A DNA stretch of 64,000 nt from Kitasatospora sp. MAA4 (GTDB taxonomy: Bacteria > Actinomycetota > Actinomycetes > Streptomycetales > Streptomycetaceae). The position numbers and the translations under genes are program-made. Position 1 is the stretch's first letter, and every line of letters begins with the position of its first letter. Positions 40,139-48,767 of the stretch are shown here, in pieces. The DNA is taken from assembly GCF_029893355.1 (NCBI RefSeq), contig NZ_JARZAI010000024.1:1-64000 (forward strand). Reading direction: 5' to 3'. The notes under the pieces were generated by a model. The model made no database searches. It was not told the origin of the DNA and worked only from the letters and a program-made list of their open reading frames with translations.

Positions 40139-43105
40139 CTACCGAGCGGTGTCGTCCGGGCGGTTCTTCTTCAGGCCCAGCGCCGCGGCCAGCCCCTCGT
40201 GGTTGGTGCCGGTCTTGCGGTGGACGGCCGCCAGGCGGCGGTTGACCAGGCTCAGCGGGAGGTCGAGGCGCTCGGCGATCTCCAGCGCGGAGAGCCCGCC
40301 CACGACGAACTCGGCCACCTCCCACTCCCCCTGGCTCAGCGCGTCCTTGCTGGTGGTGCGCAGCCGGTTGGGCCGCAGGCCGGAGGCCTTGAGCTCCTCG
40401 CGGGCCCGCGCCACCAGCCCGTCGGCGTTGCACTCCACCGCCAGTTCCATGCCCTGGTGCAGATGCTCGGTGGCGTCCCCGAGCCGGCCGACCCTACGCA
40501 GCGCCGCACCCAACTCCACGAGTGCGTACGCATGTTCGTACCCGACCGGGGACCGGCCGAGCTGCCGGACGGCCTCCTCCAGGAACTCCACCGCCCGCTG
40601 GCCCTCGGTCACCGCGGCCGACATCCGCAGCGCGGTGCCGATCGCCGAGGCGGTGCCGAAGCGCTGGGCATCCGCCAGCCCCTGCTCGGCCAGCTCGCGC
40701 GCCTCGACCGGGTCCACCGGGTGGACCGCGACGGCCAGATGACCGACCCAGGGTGCCCAGATGGTGTTCCGCCAACCGCGGCCCGTCAGTTGCGCACCCA
40801 CCCCGCGCAGCACCCCGGCCGCGGCCACCCGGTCGCCCTGGGCCAGCAGCAGCTTGCCGTAGAGCGTCGGGGCATCGGGCAGCACCATCGCGGTCGGGTG
40901 GTACGGCGGCGCGAAGCCGTAGTCGGCGGCCAGCTTGCAGGCCTCCTCGGTCCGGCCGCGGGCGAGCAGGGTGTCGGCCAGCACGCCGACGGCGTCCCAC
41001 TGCAACGGCAGATCGCTGCCGAGGCGGCGGGCGATCCGCAGGGCACTGCGCAGGAACTCCTCGGCCTCGGCGAGCGCACCACGGCGGAACCGCGCCAACC
41101 CCATCAGGAAGTGCGCGAATCCGAGATGGCCGCCGCCCCAACCGGCCACCTCGAAGGACCGGATGGCGTCCTCGAAGAGCCGCTCGGCACGGTCCAGGCG
41201 GTCGGTGTAGACATAGGTCAGGCCGATGATCCCGGGCAGCTCCAGACCCCAGTTGCTGTTCGTCCAGGCCAGGCCCGGCGGCAGCCGACCGTCCAACAGC
41301 GCGGAGTCGACCAGTTCCAGCGCCTCGGTGGAGCTCTGGCCCTGCAGGGTCAGATCCCAGGCGCGCAGCGCGCGGGCGGCCCGGGCGTTGACGTCGTCGC
41401 CGGTCAGCTCGGCGCTCAGCCGGCCGAGCCGGGCCGAACGGCCGGGGCCGTCCTCCTCCTCGCGCTGGAAGGCGGCCCAGATGTAGTGCGCCACCTCCAG
41501 CCGCAGCCGGCCGTCACCGGGCGGGGTGTGCTCGGCCGCGTCCAGGGTGAGCCGGGCCGCCTCGACGAGTTGGCCGCTGTGCGCCAGCACCTCGGAGAGC
41601 CGGAAGGTCGCATCCACCCGCAGTTCGTCCGACAGGCCGTCGGTCTCCAGCGCGATGCGCAGCTGGCGGACGGTGGTGACCGGGTCGGTGAGCAGCGCCG
41701 AGCAGCCGAGCTCGTAGATCACCGCGGCCCGGTCCTCGTCCTCCGGCGGCTCCTCCAACGCGCGCTCCAGGCAGCGCTTGGCGGCGGCGGGGGCGCCGAC
41801 GGCCAGATGGTCGCGGGCCGCCCGGCGCAGCTTGGCGACCACCTCGGGATCGCCCTCGCCGTGGGTCTCCAGCAGGTGGCGGGTGGCCTCGGTCAGCGGT
41901 CGCCCGGCGAGCTCCACCTCGACAGCGGCCTTGCCGTGCATGGCGGTGCGGGTGCTCTGCCAGCTGGACCGGTAGATCGAGGTGGCGACCAGCGGGTGGA
42001 CGAACTCCAGCGGACCGTCCGCAGGCCCGGTCAGCACCTGGTGGCGGCGCAGCTCGGAGATCGCCTCGCTCGCCACGGCCGGGGTCTGGCCCGCGATCCG
42101 GGCCGCCACGTTCGGCAGGATCTGGGTGCCGAGGATCGAGGCGGCATGGGCGAAGGTCAGCGTGCTGACGCCGAGCTTGGCGAGCCACAGTTCGCGGGTC
42201 ATGCCGTTGGCCTCGGCGGCCAGGTCGTGCAGCAGCGGCACGTTCTCCTCGACCGGCTCGATGCCGCGCTCGCGGACCTTGGCCAGCAGCGCGTTGACGA
42301 GGTACGGGCTGCCCGCGGTGACCGCCCAGACCTGGCGGCAGAAGTAGTCCTCGGCGGTGTCGGGGTAGGCCGCGTGCACCAGCTTCTCGACCGAGGCGGG
42401 GGTGAGGCCCTTGAACTCCAGGTGGCGGTGCGGGTTCGAGGCCACCAGCGTGCGGAACGCCTGGGCATCCTCGGGAAGTTGGCCGGACCGCCAGGCGATC
42501 ACCAGGAGCACCGGCAGCTCCGGGGAGCGCACCGCGAACGACTCCAGCCAGGCGAAGGACTCCGCGTCGGCCCACTGGAGGTCGTCCACCAGCATCACCA
42601 GCGGTGCCTTCAGCCTTGCGAGTTGGGTGACCACGTAGTCCAGCCCGGCGCGCACGCTCTGCGGGTCGGGCTCGGCGGCGGTGGGTTTCGCCATCCCCAC
42701 GGCCGGGCCGGCGATGTCGATCCAGTGGCCGAAGACCTCCTTGCGCTGAGCGGGCGTCAGCGCCAGCAGCGTGGGCTGGAGCAGCTGGGTCAGCACGTGG
42801 AAGGGCTCCTTCACGCGCTGCTCACCACCCCGGGCGCTGAGCACCGTACAACCGCCGCGCCGGCCGGCCAGTGTGCGGACCCGTTGCAGCATGCTGGTCT
42901 TGCCCAGACCGGCCTCACCGCTGTAGAGGAGCAGCGACCCGAGTTCGACGCCGCCGGCCGCGAACTCGCGGCAGAGCGTGTCGACGGCCTGCTGTGCCAC
43001 CCGGGTCGCCTGCTCCCGCTCGTGCAGCTCCGGCAGGCCACCGTCGGGCTCCTCCGGGCCCGGCCGCTCAGCCTGCACCACCCAGTCGCTCCCCTGTTCG
43101 GTCAC
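40139..43105 (-). CDS. Large ATP-binding LuxR-type (LAL-like) transcriptional regulator
   Basis: A 988-aa regulator. An AAA-type ATPase lies at the N-terminus, with Walker A SGEAGLGKTSML (62-73) and Walker B LVMLVDDLQWAD (near 150-161). A long tetratricopeptide-like helical middle (about 350-900) precedes a C-terminal LuxR helix-turn-helix: LSQGEWEVAEFVVGGLSALE then IAERLDLPLSLVNRRLAAVH. I chose the GTG at 43105 (GGAGGGA at 6-12 bases upstream) over GTG 43120. Such regulators often control secondary metabolism; this one is divergent from a terpene synthase. Confidence 0.87.
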   Translation of the reverse strand: MTEQGSDWVVQAERPGPEEPDGGLPELHEREQATRVAQQAVDTLCREFAAGGVELGSLLLYSGEAGLGKTSMLQRVRTLAGRRGGCTVLSARGGEQRVKEPFHVLTQLLQPTLLALTPAQRKEVFGHWIDIAGPAVGMAKPTAAEPDPQSVRAGLDYVVTQLARLKAPLVMLVDDLQWADAESFAWLESFAVRSPELPVLLVIAWRSGQLPEDAQAFRTLVASNPHRHLEFKGLTPASVEKLVHAAYPDTAEDYFCRQVWAVTAGSPYLVNALLAKVRERGIEPVEENVPLLHDLAAEANGMTRELWLAKLGVSTLTFAHAASILGTQILPNVAARIAGQTPAVASEAISELRRHQVLTGPADGPLEFVHPLVATSIYRSSWQSTRTAMHGKAAVEVELAGRPLTEATRHLLETHGEGDPEVVAKLRRAARDHLAVGAPAAAKRCLERALEEPPEDEDRAAVIYELGCSALLTDPVTTVRQLRIALETDGLSDELRVDATFRLSEVLAHSGQLVEAARLTLDAAEHTPPGDGRLRLEVAHYIWAAFQREEEDGPGRSARLGRLSAELTGDDVNARAARALRAWDLTLQGQSSTEALELVDSALLDGRLPPGLAWTNSNWGLELPGIIGLTYVYTDRLDRAERLFEDAIRSFEVAGWGGGHLGFAHFLMGLARFRRGALAEAEEFLRSALRIARRLGSDLPLQWDAVGVLADTLLARGRTEEACKLAADYGFAPPYHPTAMVLPDAPTLYGKLLLAQGDRVAAAGVLRGVGAQLTGRGWRNTIWAPWVGHLAVAVHPVDPVEARELAEQGLADAQRFGTASAIGTALRMSAAVTEGQRAVEFLEEAVRQLGRSPVGYEHAYALVELGAALRRVGRLGDATEHLHQGMELAVECNADGLVARAREELKASGLRPNRLRTTSKDALSQGEWEVAEFVVGGLSALEIAERLDLPLSLVNRRLAAVHRKTGTNHEGLAAALGLKKNRPDDTAR

Positions 43106-43367
43106 TGTCGGTCCCTCCACCTCACCGCTCTGCGATCCTCCAGCGAGGTTATCGTCCGATCGGCCCGCGTGAGCACCGTTCGCGCAGGCCCGGGGGTTGA
43201 TAAGGATTCAAGCCCATATACCAAGGGCAATTGCTGCGACAGTCATGCCATCCGATCGTGTGATCAGATACTCTGCGGCCCGGGGGGACCCAGTGGATCT
43301 TGACACAATGAACAGCAGCATCAGAGCCACCAACAGCGTCAACCACCTTCTCCTCCCCGGGAGTCCG
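43106..43367. promoter_or_regulatory. Divergent promoter region of LuxR-type regulator and terpene synthase
   Basis: A 262-base gap, AT-rich in its middle (TTGATAAGG at 43198, CCCATATACCAAGG at 43214, TTGACACAATG at 43299). The last is a good -35 candidate for the terpene synthase. No repeat pair was recognised as an obvious LuxR site. Confidence 0.4.
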
Positions 43368-44321
43368 ATGTCCGATGCGCCCGCACTCGAGCTGCCCTTC
43401 CCGTCACGCCTCAGCCCGCACCGCGCGGACGCCGAGGCACGCCACCGGCGTTGGCTGGACGCGCACGCCATGCTCGGCAGCCGACTCGGTGCCGCCGGGT
43501 ACACCCGCTGGGACGTCCCCGGCCTGGCCTCCCTCAGCTACCCCGACTGCGAGCCCGACGAACTAGCCCTGGCCACCGATCTGATGGGCTTCTACTTCCT
43601 CTTCGACGACCAGTTCGACGGACCGCTCGGACGCCGCCCGGCGCAGGTGGCCGCTATCTGCGACGAGCTCACCGGCGTCCTCCAGGGCCGCCACCCGAGC
43701 CACCTGCTCTCACCCTGCACGCGCGCCTTCGAGGACCTCTGGCAGCGGATCACCGACGGCATGTCGGACCGCTGGCGGGCCCGCGCCGCCTACAACTGGG
43801 AGTGGTACTTCGCCAGCCACCCGGCCGAGGCGGCCGGTCGGCTCGGCGGCCAACCACCGGACCGCGAGGGCTACCTGATCCTGCGCCGGGGCACCGCGGC
43901 GATGGAGACCGTGCTCGACATGGTGGAACGGGTCGGCCGCTTCGAGGTGGCACCTGCCGCCTTCCACTGCCCGCAACTCAGACAGCTGCGCCAACTGGCC
44001 GCCGACATACCGTCGCTGACCAACGACGTGCGCTCCTACCCGCAGGAGGCCTCGCGCGGCGACGTCAACAACCTGGTGATGATCGTCCAGCGCGAACGCG
44101 GCTGCACCCTGCAGGAGGCCGGCTCGGCGGTGCTCGCCGAGGCGCAGCAGATGGTCCGACGCTTCACCCAGCTGACGGACGAACTTCCGCGCACGTACCG
44201 GGAACTGGAGCTGAGACTGGACGAACGCCAGACGGCGCAGCGATACGCCGACGGGCTGAGCGCCTGGCTGACCGGCTACCTGGACTGGGAGATGAGCACC
44301 GGCCGTTACCGAGCCGCGTAG
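43368..44321 (+). CDS. Class I terpene synthase
   Basis: A 317-aa terpene cyclase. The metal-binding aspartate motif is FDDQFDG (D80, D81, D84) and the NSE triad NDVRSYPQE (N220, S224, E228) is complete, with RGDVNNLVM after it and RY near the C-terminus. The size and motifs fit a bacterial sesquiterpene or monoterpene cyclase using farnesyl or geranyl diphosphate; the product cannot be predicted. I chose ATG 43368 with GGGAG upstream. No P450 or prenyltransferase is adjacent; dxs and ispG lie 15 kb away. Confidence 0.88.
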   Translation: MSDAPALELPFPSRLSPHRADAEARHRRWLDAHAMLGSRLGAAGYTRWDVPGLASLSYPDCEPDELALATDLMGFYFLFDDQFDGPLGRRPAQVAAICDELTGVLQGRHPSHLLSPCTRAFEDLWQRITDGMSDRWRARAAYNWEWYFASHPAEAAGRLGGQPPDREGYLILRRGTAAMETVLDMVERVGRFEVAPAAFHCPQLRQLRQLAADIPSLTNDVRSYPQEASRGDVNNLVMIVQRERGCTLQEAGSAVLAEAQQMVRRFTQLTDELPRTYRELELRLDERQTAQRYADGLSAWLTGYLDWEMSTGRYRAA

Positions 44322-44416
44322 TCGGCTCTCCACGTACCGTAGCCGATCGCGACCCGCGGGGCTAGGGTGTCGAGGGCGCGCCAACGAACACCCATCCGGC
44401 ACACGGGAGAAGAGAC

Positions 44417-45925
44417 TTGACGATCTTTCAGCCCCCGACGACGACCTTCAAGGCCCGCTACGAGAACTGGATCGGCGGCGCCTGGGTCCCGCCGGTCCGC
44501 GGCCAGTACTTCGAGAACCCCACCCCCGTGACCGGACAGGTGTTCTGCGAGGTGGCCCGCGGCACCGCCGAGGACATCGAGCTGGCGCTGGACGCCGCGC
44601 ACGCCGCCGCCCCCGCCTGGGGCCGGACCGCGCCCGCCGCCCGGGCCCTGGTGCTGACGAAGATAGCCGACCGCATCGCCGAGAACCTCGAACTACTGGC
44701 CGTCGCCGAGAGTTGGGAGAACGGCAAGCCGGTGCGCGAGACGCTGGCCGCCGACATCCCGCTCGCGGTGGACCACCTGCGCTACTACGCCGGCGCGATC
44801 CGGGCCCAGGAGGGCGGCCTCTCCCAGATCGACGACGACACCGTCGCCTACCACTTCAACGAGCCGCTGGGCGTGGTCGGCCAGATCATCCCCTGGAACT
44901 TCCCGCTGCTGATGGCGATCTGGAAGCTGGCGCCGGCGCTGGCGGCCGGCAACGCCGTGGTGCTCAAGCCCGCCGAGCAGACCCCGGCCACCGTGCTGGT
45001 GCTGATGGAGCTGATCGCCGACCTGCTGCCGCCGGGCGTGGTGAACGTGGTCAACGGCTTCGGCGTGGAGGCCGGCAAGCCGCTGGCCTCCAGCAGCCGG
45101 ATCCGCAAGATCTCCTTCACCGGGGAGACCACCACCGGCCGACTGATCATGCAGTACGCCAGCGGCAACCTGATCCCGGTCACCCTGGAGCTGGGCGGCA
45201 AGAGCCCCAACCTCTTCTTCGCGGACGTCGCAGCCGAGCAGGACGCCTTCTACGACAAGGCGTTGGAGGGCTTCGCGATGTTCGCCCTCAACCAGGGCGA
45301 GGTCTGCACCTGTCCCAGCCGGGCGCTGATCCAGGCCCCGATCTACGACCGCCTGCTCTCCGACGGCCTGGAGCGGGTCCGGGCGATGCGGCAGGGCAAC
45401 CCGCTGGACACCGACACCATGGTCGGCGCCCAGGCCAGCAACGACCAGCTGGAGAAGATCCTCTCCTACATCGACATCGGCCAGGCCGAGGGCGCCAAGG
45501 TGCTGGCCGGCGGCGAGCGGGTCGACCTCGGCGGCGACCTCTCGGGCGGCTACTACGTCGCGCCGACCGTCTTCGAGGGCGACAACAGCATGCGGATCTT
45601 CCAGGAGGAGATCTTCGGCCCGGTGCTCGCGGTGACCCGCTTCGAGGACTTCGAGGACGGCATCGCGATCGCCAACGACACCCTCTACGGGCTGGGCGCG
45701 GGCGTCTGGAGCCGGGACGGCAGCAACGCCTACCGCGCCGGGCGGGCGATCCAGGCCGGCCGGGTGTGGACCAACTGCTACCACGCCTACCCCGCACACG
45801 CGGCCTTCGGCGGGTACAAGAACTCCGGCTTCGGCCGGGAGACCCACCAGATGGCCCTCCAGCACTACCAGCAGACCAAGAACCTGCTGGTCAGCTATGC
45901 GCCCAAGGCCCAGGGCTTCTTCTGA
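44417..45925 (+). CDS. Aldehyde dehydrogenase (NAD-dependent, ExaC/AldA type)
   Basis: A 502-aa ALDH oxidising an aldehyde to its acid. Catalytic Cys297 (QGEVCTCPSR), general base Glu258 (LELGGKSPN), oxyanion Asn161 (PWNFP) and the NAD-binding SFTGETTTG are present. The start is TTG with GGAGAAGAG upstream; no ATG or GTG fits better. Its stop shares one base with the DUF779 start, a pairing typical of alcohol-induced acetaldehyde dehydrogenases. Confidence 0.9.
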   Translation: MTIFQPPTTTFKARYENWIGGAWVPPVRGQYFENPTPVTGQVFCEVARGTAEDIELALDAAHAAAPAWGRTAPAARALVLTKIADRIAENLELLAVAESWENGKPVRETLAADIPLAVDHLRYYAGAIRAQEGGLSQIDDDTVAYHFNEPLGVVGQIIPWNFPLLMAIWKLAPALAAGNAVVLKPAEQTPATVLVLMELIADLLPPGVVNVVNGFGVEAGKPLASSSRIRKISFTGETTTGRLIMQYASGNLIPVTLELGGKSPNLFFADVAAEQDAFYDKALEGFAMFALNQGEVCTCPSRALIQAPIYDRLLSDGLERVRAMRQGNPLDTDTMVGAQASNDQLEKILSYIDIGQAEGAKVLAGGERVDLGGDLSGGYYVAPTVFEGDNSMRIFQEEIFGPVLAVTRFEDFEDGIAIANDTLYGLGAGVWSRDGSNAYRAGRAIQAGRVWTNCYHAYPAHAAFGGYKNSGFGRETHQMALQHYQQTKNLLVSYAPKAQGFF

Positions 45926-46314
45926 TGCCCGCGCTGAAGCCGATCTCCCAGGTGGCGGTGACCGAGGCCGCCGCCGAGCTGCTGCGGGAGCTGACCGCCG
46001 AGCACGGGCCGCTGATGTTCCACCAGTCCGGCGGCTGCTGCGACGGGTCGGCGCCGATGTGCTTTCCCGCCGGGGAGTTCCTGACCTCGGACAGCGACGT
46101 CCTGGTGGGAGAGCTGGCGGTGCCGGGGCTGGCGCCGGTGGCGGTGTGGATGGCGCGCGACCAGTTCGCCTACTGGTCGCACACCCACCTGACCATCGAC
46201 GTGGTGCCGGGCCGGGGCAGCGGCTTCTCCCTGGAGTCGCCGACCGGGCGGCGCTTCCTCACCCGCTCGCGGCTGCTGACCGACGAGGAGAGCGCGGCGC
46301 TGGGCCCGCGCTGA
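45925..46314 (+). CDS. DUF779 domain protein
   Basis: A 129-aa protein with the DUF779 pattern: LMFHQSGGCCDGSAPMCFPAGEF, YWSHTHLTIDVVPGRGSGFSLE and RFLTRSRLLTDEE. The paired Cys and nearby His suggest metal binding. It is translationally coupled to the aldehyde dehydrogenase (TGATG) and presumably helps mature or protect it; the molecular role is unknown. Confidence 0.85.
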   Translation: MPALKPISQVAVTEAAAELLRELTAEHGPLMFHQSGGCCDGSAPMCFPAGEFLTSDSDVLVGELAVPGLAPVAVWMARDQFAYWSHTHLTIDVVPGRGSGFSLESPTGRRFLTRSRLLTDEESAALGPR

Positions 46315-46321
46315 GCACCCT

Positions 46322-46355
46322 CCGCGCCTGCCTGACTCAGGTCAGGCAGGCGCGG
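46322..46355. terminator. Terminator hairpin spanning a stop codon
   Basis: CCGCGCCTGCCTGAC and GTCAGGCAGGCGCGG form a perfect 15-bp stem with a 4-base TCAG loop. The right arm encodes the last residues of the serine hydrolase, and its stop codon sits in the loop. It lies between convergent genes. Confidence 0.8.
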
Positions 46356-47557
46356 ACCGCCGCGATCAGGTTGCGCGAGCGGATGTCGCCGGTCACCCCC
46401 GGCTGCATCCCGTTGGTCACGTACCCGAAGCCGATCCCGAGCTCCGGATCGGCGAAGCCCAGCGAACCGCCGCGCCCCGGGTGCCCGAAGGCGGCCGGCG
46501 AGGACATCGGCGAGGTCGGGCCGTGCCGGAAGAACCCGTGCCCGAACCGGGAGTTGACGATCAGGACGCGGTCCGGACCGTCCGAGGCCGGCCCCGCCGC
46601 CTCGGCCAGCGTCCGCTCGTCGAAGAGCGCCGGCAGCACCTCGCCGGGCCGGCCGCCGTGCCGGTCCGCGACCCCGATCAGCGCCGCGTAGAAGCGCGCC
46701 ACCGAGCGGGCCGTGCCGATCCCGTTGGCGCCGGGGATCTCCGCAGCCTGGGCCGCCGGGTCGTTCAGGTCCAGCGCCGGCCGGACGACCGCGAAGGCGC
46801 GCGCGGTGAGCGAGGCCGGGTCCTGGTAGGCGTCCACCACCGACTGCTTGGGCCGCAGCCGCAGCCCGCTCGGCCCCGCCTGCGCGGCGGCAGCGGGCGC
46901 CGGCAGGTCCACCAGCCGGCCGACCCGCGGCGCGGCCTCGGCGGGCAGGCCGATCCACAGGTCGAGACCGAGCGGCCGGGCGATCTCCTCGGTGAAGTAG
47001 CGCCCGACGGTGCGTCCGCTGACCCTGCGGACCACCTCACCGACCAACCAGCCGAAGGTGTACGGGTGGTAGCCGTGCGCGCTGCCCGGCTCCCAGGCCG
47101 GCGCCTGCGCGGCCACCGCGGCGACCGCCGGCTCCCACGCGAGCACGTCCTCCACCCGCAGCGGCACGTCCAGCGCCGGCAGTCCGGCCCGGTGCGAGAG
47201 CAGCCAGCGGACGGGCACGCGCTCCTTGCCCGCCGCCTTGAACTCCGGCCAGTAGGAGGCCACCGGCGCGTCCAGGTCGAGCTGTCCGCGCTGGGCGAGC
47301 AGCAGCGCACTCGCCGCCGTCAGACCCTTGGTGACGGAACGCAGCAGCTGCGCGGTGTCCGCCGTCCAGGCCACCGCCGGAGCCGGCCGCCCGCCGACCT
47401 CCGGCCGCGCGTCCCCGCCCCACAGGTCGACCGTCTTGCGCCCGCGCACGTAGAGCGCGAATGCGGCACCGAGTTCGCCGTAGTCGGAGAAGTTCCGCGC
47501 GAACGCCTCGCGAACCGGCTCGTACCCCTCGGCCGTCTCACCCCAGATCTCCACCAC
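46337..47557 (-). CDS. Serine hydrolase, class C beta-lactamase-like family
   Basis: A 406-aa cytosolic protein (no signal peptide) of the penicillin-binding-protein-like esterase group (EstB type). The nucleophile motif SxxK is S74-V-T-K77. A Tyr-containing segment GYHPYTFGWL follows near 160, and FGHPGRGGSLGFAD replaces KTG with HPG, as in the esterase branch. It probably hydrolyses esters rather than beta-lactams. Confidence 0.85.
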   Translation of the reverse strand: MVEIWGETAEGYEPVREAFARNFSDYGELGAAFALYVRGRKTVDLWGGDARPEVGGRPAPAVAWTADTAQLLRSVTKGLTAASALLLAQRGQLDLDAPVASYWPEFKAAGKERVPVRWLLSHRAGLPALDVPLRVEDVLAWEPAVAAVAAQAPAWEPGSAHGYHPYTFGWLVGEVVRRVSGRTVGRYFTEEIARPLGLDLWIGLPAEAAPRVGRLVDLPAPAAAAQAGPSGLRLRPKQSVVDAYQDPASLTARAFAVVRPALDLNDPAAQAAEIPGANGIGTARSVARFYAALIGVADRHGGRPGEVLPALFDERTLAEAAGPASDGPDRVLIVNSRFGHGFFRHGPTSPMSSPAAFGHPGRGGSLGFADPELGIGFGYVTNGMQPGVTGDIRSRNLIAAVRACLT

Positions 47558-47619
47558 CGCGCGCCGCCTTGCCTCGGTTCGTCACACCCCTACGTGCTTC
47601 GAACCTTAGTCTGATCATC

Positions 47620-48159
47620 ATGAGTGATCCTTCAGAGGAACTGCTGAACGTCGTCGACCACCAGGACCGGGTCATCGACACCGTGGCCAGAGGCGAGGTC
47701 TACCGGCGGCGACTGACGCACCGGTGCGTGATGATCCTGGTCCGAAACGCCGAGGGGCGGATTTTCGTGCACCGGCGGTCGTCCGACAAACTTTTCGCGC
47801 CGGGGGCGTACGACATCTTCGTAGGGGGCGTGGTGGGCGCGGGCGAGACCTACGCCGAGGCCGCCGTCCGCGAGGCGGAAGAGGAACTCGGGGTCAGTGG
47901 GATCCGGCCCGAGCCACTCTTCAAGTTCCTCTTCGAACAGGAGAACTATTCCTGGTTCTGCGATGTCTACCGCGCCGAGTGGACCGGCGCGGTCTCCCCG
48001 CAGGCCGAGGAGATCGACTGGCACGACTGGCTGACCGACGAGGAGGTCGCCGAGCGCCTGCGCAGCTGGGACTTCGTCCCCGACAGCCGCGAGGCCTACC
48101 GCCGCTACCTCGCGGCGGACTCCGCGTCCGGCTCCTCGTCCGCCTCCTCGTCCTCGTAG
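47620..48159 (+). CDS. NUDIX hydrolase
   Basis: A 179-aa protein resembling YfcD-type NUDIX enzymes. The NUDIX box is complete: GGVVGAGETYAEAAVREAEE then ELGV. The N-terminus (VVDHQDRVIDTVARGEVYRR) resembles isopentenyl-diphosphate isomerases, but the Cys and Glu of those enzymes are not evident. No ribosome binding site precedes the ATG, and TAGTCT seven bases upstream suggests a leaderless mRNA. The Ser-rich tail overlaps the convergent cytochrome gene by 55 bases. Confidence 0.82.
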   Translation: MSDPSEELLNVVDHQDRVIDTVARGEVYRRRLTHRCVMILVRNAEGRIFVHRRSSDKLFAPGAYDIFVGGVVGAGETYAEAAVREAEEELGVSGIRPEPLFKFLFEQENYSWFCDVYRAEWTGAVSPQAEEIDWHDWLTDEEVAERLRSWDFVPDSREAYRRYLAADSASGSSSASSSS

Positions 48160-48767
48160 GGGTCCCACTCCGGGTGCTCGGCGGTCGCCCAGAGCGGGTC
48201 CACGCTGCCCGTGCGCATACCCAGCCGAGCCCCCGGATCCTTGGACGCCATCCAGACGTGCCCCGCGACCACCACGCCGACCGCCAGCGCCAGCCAGTCG
48301 TGCACGAAGCTCGCGCCGACCCGCCAGGAGAGCGGCGACAGGTCGGTGAACCACATCAGCAGCCCGGTCCCGAGCATCACCAGCGCGGCCCCCGCGATCC
48401 ACCCCGCGAAGACCTTCTGCCCGGCGTTGAACTTCCCCGCCCGACGCCGGTGACTGCGCCGCAGAGCCGCCCGCAGCCAGTCCCAGTCGTACGGCGCGAA
48501 GCGGTTGAGCCGGCCCAGGTCGCGCCGCAGCGCGCGCGAGGCGAGGCCGACCAGCACCGGCACCGGCAGCAGCAGCCCGGCCCACTCGTGCACGACCACC
48601 AGCAGGCGGCGCCGCCCGACCAGCACCGCCAGCTGCGGCAGGTAGAGGAAGGCCGCGGTGATCACGCAGGTCATCATCAGGGTCGCGGTGGCCCGGTGCG
48701 CCCAGCGCTCGGCCGGGGTGAAGCGGGGCAGCCGCGCCGGCCGCCCGGGGTCAGCTGGTCGGGGCAT
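48105..48767 (-). CDS. Cytochrome b-type membrane subunit (haem donor to molybdoenzyme)
   Basis: A 220-aa membrane protein with four hydrophobic segments (about 28-46, 55-75, 125-145, 155-175) and His residues suited to bind b haems (ERWAHRATATLMM, VVVHEWAGLLL, ASFVHDWLALAVG, VAGHVW). It matches the formate dehydrogenase gamma/cytochrome b561 type. The ATG at 48767 lies 17 bases inside the molybdoenzyme gene, indicating coupling. It would pass electrons to or from the exported oxidoreductase. The C-terminal tail is acidic. Confidence 0.82.
   Translation of the reverse strand: MPRPADPGRPARLPRFTPAERWAHRATATLMMTCVITAAFLYLPQLAVLVGRRRLLVVVHEWAGLLLPVPVLVGLASRALRRDLGRLNRFAPYDWDWLRAALRRSHRRRAGKFNAGQKVFAGWIAGAALVMLGTGLLMWFTDLSPLSWRVGASFVHDWLALAVGVVVAGHVWMASKDPGARLGMRTGSVDPLWATAEHPEWDPYEDEEADEEPDAESAAR

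Noticed and set aside
40073..43303. Plus-strand open frame of 1076 codons
   Set aside because: Exactly antisense to the LuxR-type regulator, whose Walker and helix-turn-helix motifs are clear.
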